Assembly: GCA_003221075.1 (NCBI GenBank) | Contig: QHUF01000076.1 | Location: forward strand, 1-5,850 | From: Gemmatimonadota bacterium | Lineage (GTDB): Bacteria; Gemmatimonadota; Gemmatimonadetes; Gemmatimonadales; GWC2-71-9 | Length of the DNA: 5,850 nucleotides | Direction of reading: 5' to 3' | In this document: in pieces, positions 1 through 5,135 of the stretch | Layout: every line of letters begins with the position of its first letter | How positions within the stretch are numbered: position 1 is the first letter of the stretch | The notes under the pieces: model-generated | Seen by the model: only the letters and a program-made list of their open reading frames with translations | Told to the model about the DNA's origin: nothing | The model's database searches: none | Made by a program: the position numbers and the translations under genes

Positions 1-7
1 GCCTACC

Positions 8-376
8 TCATACCCACTCCACCGGCACCCGATACGGCTCGAACGCCCGGTCGGAGGTCAGAATCGTGAGCCCTTCGTCGAGCGCTTGCACGATGAGCAA
101 CCGGTCGAAGGGATCGGCGTGATGCAGCGGCAGATCGCGCAACAGGTCGCCGTGTCGCACCGTCGCCGGCAGGGGGAGAAACCCGTAGCGCGTGACGATC
201 TGTTCCACCGTGTCCTTGAGGTCCAGCTTACCCAGCGCGCGCTTGACCGCGATCTCCCACGCGCTCACCGCGCTCACCACCACAAGTTCGGCCCGCTGCA
301 CGGTGCGAACCGCAGCGGGCCGAAACTTGACAAGGTGCCACCGGACGAGCGCGTTGGTGTCGAGCAGCAGCCTCAC
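8..376 (-). CDS. vapC: PIN-domain ribonuclease toxin (VapC-like), type II toxin-antitoxin
   Basis: This 122-residue protein is a probable Mg2+-dependent endoribonuclease toxin, cytoplasmic and neutralised by the antitoxin encoded just upstream. The PIN acidic residues are visible: D6 in the opening LLLDTNAL strand, E41 in SAWEIAVK, D88 and D91 in HHADPFDRLL, and D109 in LTSDRAF. This arrangement is typical of the VapC subgroup paired with Phd/YefM-type antitoxins. The start is GTG at 376, whose first bases overlap the antitoxin TGA (GTGA, 373-376), so translation is probably coupled; a weak purine-rich GGGGA lies about 8 nt upstream. It is slightly short for the family: between W13 and P20 the usual loop after the first strand looks a few residues shorter than normal. 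That spot coincides with a large inverted repeat in the DNA (283-329). All catalytic residues remain, so it is probably functional. Its RNA target cannot be inferred. Confidence 0.9.
   Translation of the reverse strand: MRLLLDTNALVRWHLVKFRPAAVRTVQRAELVVVSAVSAWEIAVKRALGKLDLKDTVEQIVTRYGFLPLPATVRHGDLLRDLPLHHADPFDRLLIVQALDEGLTILTSDRAFEPYRVPVEWV
283..329. repeat. Imperfect inverted repeat (17/18-nt arms) inside vapC
   Basis: The left arm at 283-299 (CAAGTTCGGCCCGCTGC) is the reverse complement of the right arm at 312-329 except for one extra base at 325. Inside the 12-nt loop, CGGT (301-304) can also pair with ACCG (309-312), leaving a 4-nt loop. The transcript could therefore form a stem of about 20 bp, starting about 47 nt downstream of the toxin start codon. 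It spans codons for roughly residues 16-32 of the PIN protein. Confidence 0.85.
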
Positions 377-651
377 CCGGATTCCCCGGTGAACAAGCGC
401 AAGATTTCGGGCGGCAGCGGCGCGTCGAAGTCGTCGGCGATCCAGCCCCTGCCCTTCCCCAGTCCGTACTTGCGCAGGTGGCGCGTGTCCTTGGGCGCGA
501 GCGGGACCAGCCGGGCCTTGGGCTTCCCGGACTTGGCGATGACGATCTCCCTCCCCTGGGCGGCCTGCTCGACCAGCTCAGAGAGATGGGTCTTCGCCTC
601 GTAGAGGCTCACGGCCTCGCGCACCGGGCGGGGTTTCTTGTGACGAGTCAT
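373..651 (-). CDS. Phd/YefM-family antitoxin
   Basis: This 92-residue protein is the probable antitoxin and autorepressor of the downstream PIN toxin. The N-terminal part (about residues 8-55), with SLYEAKTHLSELVEQAAQG followed by EIVIAKSGKPKARLVPL, is the Phd/YefM DNA-binding and dimerisation fold. The C-terminal part ends in DAPLPPEILRLFTGE, the acidic/hydrophobic tail that in this family threads over the toxin active site. The ATG at 651 is chosen over a TTG at 666, which would only add MLLWC. The -10 box predicted here lies at 657-662, so the TTG would fall upstream of the transcription start. No good Shine-Dalgarno sequence precedes the ATG. The stop overlaps the toxin GTG start by 4 bp, the usual antitoxin-first order. 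The family call is firm; pairing with the toxin is inferred from overlap and order. Confidence 0.9.
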   Translation of the reverse strand: MTRHKKPRPVREAVSLYEAKTHLSELVEQAAQGREIVIAKSGKPKARLVPLAPKDTRHLRKYGLGKGRGWIADDFDAPLPPEILRLFTGESG

Positions 652-656
652 GCACC

Positions 657-685
657 ACAATAGCAAATTTGACCAAATTGGTCAA
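657..685 (-). promoter_or_regulatory. Predicted sigma70-type promoter of the toxin-antitoxin cassette
   Basis: On the minus strand, TTGACC (680-685, five of six matches to the -35 consensus) is followed by exactly 17 bp and then TATTGT (657-662, four of six matches to the -10 consensus). The stretch is locally AT-rich in otherwise very GC-rich DNA. Standard -10 geometry puts the transcription start at about 650-651, on the antitoxin ATG. It lies just after the stop codon of the upstream rhodanese reading frame (692). Confidence 0.65.
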
Positions 686-689
686 GTTT
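665..689. promoter_or_regulatory. Palindromic operator, probable binding site for the antitoxin repressor
   Basis: The core 669-685 is a perfect palindrome with 8-bp arms and one central base (TTGACCAA, A, TTGGTCAA). Outside it, one mismatched pair (668/686) is followed by three more paired positions (665-667 with 687-689), giving a 25-bp dyad with a single mismatch. It covers the -35 box and most of the spacer of the predicted promoter, so bound protein would block RNA polymerase. Autorepression through such a palindrome is established for Phd/YefM systems; assignment to this antitoxin is inferred from position. Confidence 0.7.
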
Positions 690-691
690 CG

Positions 692-1075
692 TCAGTACCG
701 CGGCAGCGTCGGATCCACCTCCGCCTGCCAGCGCAGGATCCCGCCCGTCAGATTCGTGACGCGGGGGAATCCCGCGTCGGCCAGATGTGACGCGGCCGCG
801 CGACTGCGACTGCCGCCCTTACAATAGACGACAACCTCCCGATCACGATCGAGCGTGTCGACAGCGTCGGGCAAGGTCGCCAGCGGCACGAGACGCGCAC
901 CGGGAATCCGCGCGATGTCCCATTCGAACTGCTCCCGCACGTCGATCAGCTGCAGGTCCTCCCCGCGCGCCAGCCGGCTCTGCAGCTCGCGCGGCGTGAC
1001 CTCGACGAACCCGCCGACCGCCCGCGGCTCCGCCTCCGTCGCGCGCACGCCGCAGAACTGCTCGTAATCGATGAG
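692..1075 (-). pseudogene. Rhodanese domain of the MoeB/MoeZ homologue, out of frame with its MoeB half
   Basis: From 1075 the reading frame encodes 127 residues beginning LIDYEQFCGV, the linker that in MoeZ-type proteins directly follows the MoeB core. It continues with a complete rhodanese domain (about residues 23-127): LQLIDVREQFEWDIARIPGA, then the active-site loop CKGGSRS with the Cys at codon 821-823, then LTGGILRWQ and a TGA stop at 692-694. In intact relatives this domain carries a persulfide on the loop Cys and hands sulfur to the carrier protein adenylated by the MoeB half. Here it has no convincing start codon or ribosome binding site, and it is one frame away from the preceding MoeB sequence. 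It is probably untranslated unless the frame break is a sequence error. The open frame upstream of 1075 does not resemble the family and is a shadow. Confidence 0.8.
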
Positions 1076-1745
1076 CGCGGCCCTTGAGCGGTTCGCCCGC
1101 GCCGACGATGAGCTTGATGGTCTCCGTCGCCTGAATCGTCCCGACCAGACCCGGTAGCACGCCGAGCACACCACCTTCGGCGCAGCTCGGCACGAGGCCT
1201 GGCGGCGGCGGTTCTGGAAAGAGGCAGCGATAGCATGGCCCGTCCGGTAATGCGAAGACCGATGCCTGTCCCTCGAAGCGAAAAATGCTGCCGTACACGT
1301 TGGGTTTGCCCTGCAAGACGCAGGCGTCATTCACGAGATAGCGCGTGGCGAAGTTGTCGGTGCCATCCACGACGATGTCGTACCCGCTCAGAATGTCGAG
1401 CGCGTTCTTCGACGTCAGCGCCGTCTCGTAGGTCTCCAACCGCACATGCGGGTTCACATCGGCGATTCGCTCGCGTGCCGACACGAGCTTGGGGCGGCCG
1501 ACGTCCCTGGTGCCGTGCAGGATTTGCCGCTGCAGGTTCGTGACGTCGACGTTGTCGAAGTCCACCAGACCGAGTGTGCCGACGCCGGCTGCGGCGAGAT
1601 AGAGCGCGGCCGGTGATCCGAGCCCGCCCGCGCCGATGAGCAGCACCCGAGCGGCCTTGAGCTTTTCCTGACCGGGAACGCCAACGTCGGGAAGGATGAG
1701 GTGCCGGCTGTAGCGCAGCAGCTCGGCCGGGGCGAGAGTCGTCAT
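843..1745 (-). CDS. moeB: ThiF/MoeB-type E1-like adenylyltransferase (sulfur-carrier activating), frameshifted near its C-terminus
   Basis: This enzyme would adenylate the C-terminal Gly-Gly of the sulfur carrier encoded 3 bp upstream, preparing it for thiocarboxylation. Visible features are the N-terminal RYSRHLILPDVG helix region; the nucleotide-binding GAGGLG at 38-43; D62/D64 followed by N70, R73 and Q74; the GRPK lysine K86; D130 in VVDGTDNFATR; the first zinc Cys pair C171/C174 (CYRC); and C188 in CAEGGVLG. Homology is convincing only to about residue 223 (GEPLKGR, near 1077). After that the frame yields an Arg/Gly-rich tail to 843 that is not MoeB-like. The normal continuation, including the second CxxC zinc pair, is absent, and the sequence resumes in another frame at 1075 with the rhodanese linker. 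Roughly 35 codons plus the frame appear lost compared with the about 390-residue MoeZ architecture. The ATG at 1745 has an excellent Shine-Dalgarno AGGAGGT at 1752-1758. As written, activity is doubtful. Confidence 0.85.
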   Translation of the reverse strand: MTTLAPAELLRYSRHLILPDVGVPGQEKLKAARVLLIGAGGLGSPAALYLAAAGVGTLGLVDFDNVDVTNLQRQILHGTRDVGRPKLVSARERIADVNPHVRLETYETALTSKNALDILSGYDIVVDGTDNFATRYLVNDACVLQGKPNVYGSIFRFEGQASVFALPDGPCYRCLFPEPPPPGLVPSCAEGGVLGVLPGLVGTIQATETIKLIVGAGEPLKGRAHRLRAVLRRARDGGGAAGGRRVRRGHAARAAEPAGARGGPAADRRAGAVRMGHRADSRCASRAAGDLARRCRHARS

Positions 1746-1748
1746 CGC

Positions 1749-2024
1749 TCAACCTCCTGCGATGGCCGGGACGACGATGATCTCATCGCCGTCGCGCACG
1801 CTCGCCGCGAATCCGCCCTGGAATCTGGCGTCGTCGTCGTTCACGTAAAACGTCACGAAGGGGTACGGCTTGCCCTCGCCGTCACGTAGCCGTGGAGCCA
1901 GCCCAGGGAATCGCTCCGCAACGTCGGCGACGACGTCTCCCAATGTCGCTCCGCGAGCTTCCAGGGTGCGCCGACCATCGGCGAGTTTCGCCAGCACAGC
2001 CGGCAGCTGGAGTGTGACACTCAT
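1749..2024 (-). CDS. MoaD/ThiS-family sulfur carrier protein, CysO-like
   Basis: This is a 91-residue ubiquitin-fold (beta-grasp) protein that would carry sulfur as a C-terminal thiocarboxylate. It begins MSVTLQLPAVLAKLADG, has the helix region TLGDVVADVAERFPGLAPRL, then FVTFYVNDDDARFQGGFAASVRDGDEI, and ends IIVVPAIAGG with the required terminal Gly-Gly. The FVxxYVNDxDxRFxGG segment and VPAIAGG ending resemble Mycobacterium tuberculosis CysO more than E. coli MoaD (comparison from memory). The ATG at 2024 is chosen because GGAG lies at 2030-2033 and the ATG overlaps the thrB stop as ATGA (2021-2024). An upstream in-frame extension into thrB is rejected. Position between thrB and moeB suggests it is the substrate of that E1-like enzyme. 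Its sulfur acceptor is unknown: cysteine or homocysteine synthesis, molybdopterin synthesis and tRNA thiolation are all possible. Confidence 0.9.
   Translation of the reverse strand: MSVTLQLPAVLAKLADGRRTLEARGATLGDVVADVAERFPGLAPRLRDGEGKPYPFVTFYVNDDDARFQGGFAASVRDGDEIIVVPAIAGG
1752..1758 (-). promoter_or_regulatory. Strong Shine-Dalgarno of moeB formed by the carrier's Gly-Gly codons
   Basis: AGGAGGT on the minus strand lies 6 nt before the moeB ATG (1745). Its GGA GGT core is exactly the two final glycine codons of the upstream sulfur carrier (GCA GGA GGT TGA), so the functional diglycine tail and the ribosome binding site of its partner enzyme are the same bases. Confidence 0.85.
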
Positions 2025-2980
2025 GATATCTCCGTCGAAACTGGTTGAACCGTTTGAGAAACGTGGGTCACCGTTGCACCTGCGACGGTACTCGTGCATG
2101 TGATCAGCTCGGCCTCGATGCCGATTGCGCGCCACGCGGCGACCATCGCGGTACCGACGGCAGCCGAACGCTCGCGCGGCGCGATCGCCACGATCGCGGA
2201 GCCGGCGCCCGACAGTGTCGCCCCGAACGCTCCGGCGTCTTGCGCTGCGGTAACGACGGCATCGTAGCCGGGAATGCGCGCGCGGCGAAACGGCACATGC
2301 AGCACGTCGTCGAGCGCTGCGGCGAGCAACGCGCCGTCGCCGGACGACAATCCCTGCACCAGTGCCGCCGCTCGGCTCGCCGCCGATACCGCGTCGCTAT
2401 GTGGCAGCGTCCTGGGCAGTACGGCGCGCGCCGCCTTCGTGTCGGAGGGAAAAGGCGGGACCACAATCAGCAGCGCGAGGCCGTCAGCGACGCTCAGCGA
2501 CGTCGACACGAGTCCCGCCGGCGTCCGCACGCTCAATACGGCGCCACCGTAGATGGCCGGCGCAATGTTGTCGGGATGACCTTCGATCGTGGTGCCGATC
2601 TCCAGGATCTGAGCGCGCGACAGACCCAATCCCAGCGCCGCATCCGCGAGCATGGCGCCGGCCACGATTGCCGCCGCTGACGAGCCGAGACCACAACCGA
2701 CCGGAATGTCAGAGGTGGCGTCGATCGTCACGCCCACGGGTGTAACGCCTCCCCCCCCGCCGGCGGCGCATGCGGCACGGAATCCGCGCGTGAAGAGATC
2801 TTGATCGGGCCGCACCTTGACGGCGCTCAGTTTCCCGTGCCGACGGATCGCGAAGCCCCCCTTCTCCGCCCTGTCGAGCGTCACGGACGCGGCCAGCCAG
2901 CGGTCCACCGCCACGCCGATGCAGTCGAAACCCGCGCCCAGGTTGCTCGAGCTCGCCGGCACGCGCACGCGTGCGGTCAT
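2021..2980 (-). CDS. thrB: Homoserine kinase (GHMP kinase)
   Basis: This 319-residue cytoplasmic enzyme phosphorylates L-homoserine with ATP to O-phospho-L-homoserine, the substrate of the ThrC encoded just upstream. The three GHMP motifs are present in order: VPASSSNLGAGFD at residues 7-19, the phosphate-binding loop IPVGCGLGSSAAA at 92-104, and the C-terminal LSGAGSA at 256-262. The homoserine-kinase signature EGHPDNIAPA is at 133-142. The length is normal for the family. The ATG at 2980 overlaps the thrC stop as ATGA (2977-2980), and a G/A-rich Shine-Dalgarno stretch (GGGGGAAGG) precedes it. The longer in-frame extension to 3097 lies inside thrC and does not look like protein. A C8 run (G8 in the coding strand) at 2751-2758 encodes a run of glycines. 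The gene is translationally coupled to the sulfur carrier through another ATGA overlap. Confidence 0.96.
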   Translation of the reverse strand: MTARVRVPASSSNLGAGFDCIGVAVDRWLAASVTLDRAEKGGFAIRRHGKLSAVKVRPDQDLFTRGFRAACAAGGGGGVTPVGVTIDATSDIPVGCGLGSSAAAIVAGAMLADAALGLGLSRAQILEIGTTIEGHPDNIAPAIYGGAVLSVRTPAGLVSTSLSVADGLALLIVVPPFPSDTKAARAVLPRTLPHSDAVSAASRAAALVQGLSSGDGALLAAALDDVLHVPFRRARIPGYDAVVTAAQDAGAFGATLSGAGSAIVAIAPRERSAAVGTAMVAAWRAIGIEAELITCTSTVAGATVTHVSQTVQPVSTEIS

Positions 2981-4230
2981 GCGCCTTCCCCCTTCACCAA
3001 AGCGCGCACTTCCGCAACGCGTGGCGCGATAACCGGTGCCGCCGGAACGACGGGCGCAACGGCGTCCACAGTCTTCAGGCCATTTCCGGTGATACACAAC
3101 ACGACTTCGTCATCGGCTGAGAAGCGGCCCTCGGCCGCCAGTGCCAACGCCGCCGCGACGGTGACGCCGCCCGCCGTCTCGGTGAAGATCCCTGCCTCCT
3201 CCGCGAGCAGCCGGATCGCCGCGACCAGCTCGTCATCCGAGACCGCGGCGGCCCAGCCGCCCGATTCGAGAATCGCGCGCTTGGCGAACAGCCCGTCGGC
3301 AGGATTTCCGATCGCAATCGACCGGGCGATGGTGTGCGGCACGACCGGTTCGACGGCGTCCGCGTTCTTGCGCACCAGGCGCACGATCGGCGCGCATCCC
3401 GCCGCCTGCGCGCCGAAGATGCGGGGCGCGGCTCCACTGACGAGCCCCGCGGCGCTGAATTCCCGGAACCCTTTCCGCAGCTTGGTCACGAGCGAGCCGC
3501 CCGCCATCGGCGCGACGACCGCGGTCGGCAAGCGCCACCCCAGCTGCTCGGCGATCTCGAACGCCATCGTCTTTGACCCCTCGCCGTAATAGCCGCGCAG
3601 ATTGACGTTCACGATCCCCCAGCCAAACAGATCGGCCACCTGCGCGCAGAGCCGGTTCACGTCGTCGTAGTGACCTCGCACCCGGACCAACCGCGCGCCA
3701 TACACCGCGGTCCCCACGATCTTGGCAAGCTCGAGGTCTTCCGGAATGAAGATCCAGGCCTTGAGACCGGCGCGCGCCGCCTGCGCGGCGACGGCATTTG
3801 CCAGATTGCCCGTCGAGGCACAGCCGATCGTGTCCAGTCCGAACGCAGCGGCCGCGTTGATGGCCGTCGCGACGACGCGATCCTTGAACGACAACGATGG
3901 ATGCGATACCGCGTCATTCTTCACCCAGGCCCGCGCCACGCCGAGCCGCGCCGCGAGTCGTGGTGCCTCGACGAGCGGGGTACCGCCCGTGTCGAGCGAC
4001 AGCACGGGCTCACCATCGAAGGGCAGCCACTCGCGATAGCGCCACAGCGACCAGGGGCGGGCCGCGATCGCGTCACGCGTGGGAGTCACACGCGCGGCAT
4101 CAAAGACGGGATCGAGCGGGCCGAGGCACTGCTCGCATACCGCGATCGGGGCCGCCGCGTGTAGTGCCCCGCAGGCGCGGCACACCTGCGGCCGTGGTCG
4201 TAACGCTGGTGCCGCAACGCTGGTCGTCAT
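2977..4230 (-). CDS. thrC: Threonine synthase with N-terminal zinc ribbon
   Basis: This 417-residue fold-type-II PLP enzyme most likely converts O-phosphohomoserine plus water to L-threonine and phosphate. The N-terminus carries two Cys pairs (C17/C20 in CRACG and C32/C35 in CEQC), a rubredoxin-like zinc ribbon found in many long ThrC proteins. The PLP lysine is K116 in LSFKDR, the phosphate-binding loop is CASTGNLANAVAA from 138, and TGNGLKTVDAV near 381-391 matches the C-terminal ThrC signature. The ATG at 4230 overlaps the panB stop as ATGA, and GGAGG (4238-4242) lies 7 nt upstream. Adjacent thrB strongly supports the pathway. Because the family also includes O-phosphoserine sulfhydrylases such as CysM, and a CysO-like carrier is encoded in the same operon, a sulfur-accepting side role cannot be excluded. 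The ThrC signatures argue that threonine synthesis is the main role. Confidence 0.93.
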   Translation of the reverse strand: MTTSVAAPALRPRPQVCRACGALHAAAPIAVCEQCLGPLDPVFDAARVTPTRDAIAARPWSLWRYREWLPFDGEPVLSLDTGGTPLVEAPRLAARLGVARAWVKNDAVSHPSLSFKDRVVATAINAAAAFGLDTIGCASTGNLANAVAAQAARAGLKAWIFIPEDLELAKIVGTAVYGARLVRVRGHYDDVNRLCAQVADLFGWGIVNVNLRGYYGEGSKTMAFEIAEQLGWRLPTAVVAPMAGGSLVTKLRKGFREFSAAGLVSGAAPRIFGAQAAGCAPIVRLVRKNADAVEPVVPHTIARSIAIGNPADGLFAKRAILESGGWAAAVSDDELVAAIRLLAEEAGIFTETAGGVTVAAALALAAEGRFSADDEVVLCITGNGLKTVDAVAPVVPAAPVIAPRVAEVRALVKGEGA

Positions 4231-5135
4231 GGCCGGGCCTCCGCTGCCGCGACCGATCGTGGCGCCCCCCCCGGGCGAACCTTGCGGGTCTGACGGGCCG
4301 CGCGAATCAATGCCTCATCGGCTGGATCGATCTGATAGCAGTGCTCGGGACCCGGGAAGGCACCGCTCCGCACGTCGCGGGCGTAGTCGCGGAACGCGGA
4401 TTCGACCGCGGCGCCGACTTCGGCGTACCGCTTCACGAACCGGGGCGCGATGTCGCCGACGAAATTGCCGAGCATGTCGTGCGAGATGACGAGCTGTCCA
4501 TCCACCTGGGGCCCCGCGCCGATGCCATAGACGAGCACACCGACGCGCTCGCGCACAAACGCCGCCGTCTCCGCGGGGACGGCCTCGAGCAGAATCGCGA
4601 ACACACCCGCCCGCTCCAGCGCTTCGGCATCGCGCAGCAGCCGCTCCGCCGCGGCCAGCGATTTTCCCTGGACCCGATAGCCGCCCAGCTGGCCGAGGTT
4701 TTGTGGCGTGAGGCCGAGGTGCCCCATGACGGCGATGCCGGCATCGACCATCGCACGCACGCGTTGCGCGACACGCGCGCCGCCTTCGCATTTCACGGCG
4801 TCGCAGCCCGCGGCCACAAACGCGCCGGCGCTCCGAATCGCGGTTTCGTCGGATGGCTGATACGACAGGAACGGCAGATCTCCGATTACGAACGCGTGCT
4901 GCGCCGCGCGCGTCACCGCCCGAATGAACACCAGCATTTCGTCCAGTCCGATCTGGAGGGTGCTCGGGAGTCCGAGCATCGTCATCGCGGCGGAGTCACC
5001 GACCAGAATCATGTCCACGCCCGCCCGGTCGGCGAACGTGGCCGTGGGGTAGTCGTAGGCCGTGACGAACACGGCCTTCTCGTTGCGCGCCTTCAACCCC
5101 GCCAGGGTGGCAACGGTGACTTTACGGACTGACAT
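4227..5135 (-). CDS. panB: 3-methyl-2-oxobutanoate hydroxymethyltransferase (ketopantoate synthase)
   Basis: This 302-residue enzyme transfers a hydroxymethyl group from 5,10-methylenetetrahydrofolate to 2-oxoisovalerate, the first committed step of pantothenate/CoA synthesis. The TIM-barrel motifs are clear: VTAYDY near 24-29, VGDS at 45-48 with metal ligand D47, GDLPF with D86, K115 in VKCEGG, H139 in GHLGLTPQ, catalytic E184 in LLEAVP, GIGAG at 204-208, and SHDMLG. Where most homologues read G-[HY]-D-[ST]-T-L, this one has GLPSTL (residues 55-60). A basic, low-complexity tail of about 35 residues follows PGPEHCY. The ATG at 5135 is preferred to the one at 5147 because GGAGG (5141-5145) sits 5 nt before it, while the earlier ATG has no ribosome site. 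It overlaps the aminotransferase stop by 14 bp and thrC by 4 bp. C8 at 4265-4272 lies in the tail. Confidence 0.95.
   Translation of the reverse strand: MSVRKVTVATLAGLKARNEKAVFVTAYDYPTATFADRAGVDMILVGDSAAMTMLGLPSTLQIGLDEMLVFIRAVTRAAQHAFVIGDLPFLSYQPSDETAIRSAGAFVAAGCDAVKCEGGARVAQRVRAMVDAGIAVMGHLGLTPQNLGQLGGYRVQGKSLAAAERLLRDAEALERAGVFAILLEAVPAETAAFVRERVGVLVYGIGAGPQVDGQLVISHDMLGNFVGDIAPRFVKRYAEVGAAVESAFRDYARDVRSGAFPGPEHCYQIDPADEALIRAARQTRKVRPGGAPRSVAAAEARP

Noticed and set aside
262..278. Tandem 9-bp repeat CGCTCACC in vapC
   Set aside because: It encodes the family-typical VSAVSAWEI segment and is only two copies, so no separate function is needed.
373..666. TTG start at 666 for the antitoxin
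   Set aside because: It adds only MLLWC and lies upstream of the predicted transcription start at about 650.
665..689. The palindrome as a terminator of the biosynthetic operon
   Set aside because: The stem is AT-rich with a one-base centre and no following U tract; its overlap with a -35/-10 pair fits an operator better.
1076..1330. A rhodanese-frame protein starting at 1330
   Set aside because: The sequence upstream of 1075 in that frame is Arg/Ser-rich and lies antiphase to conserved MoeB sequence, so it is not coding.
1749..2135. Extended sulfur carrier starting at 2135
   Set aside because: The extra 37 residues are unrelated to the beta-grasp fold and overlap thrB; the ATG at 2024 has GGAG and the ATGA overlap.
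2021..3097. Longer thrB starting at 3097
   Set aside because: The extra 39 residues lie inside thrC and do not resemble a GHMP kinase; the ATG at 2980 has a ribosome site and the ATGA overlap.
2801..3589. A 262-codon plus-strand open frame opposite thrC/thrB
   Set aside because: It is a low-complexity Ala/Ser/Thr-rich shadow, with both sense genes clearly identified.
3897..5132. A 411-codon open frame on the plus strand opposite panB/thrC
   Set aside because: It is antisense to well-recognised genes, is rich in Arg/His/Ala with no recognisable domain, and reflects high-GC third-position bias.
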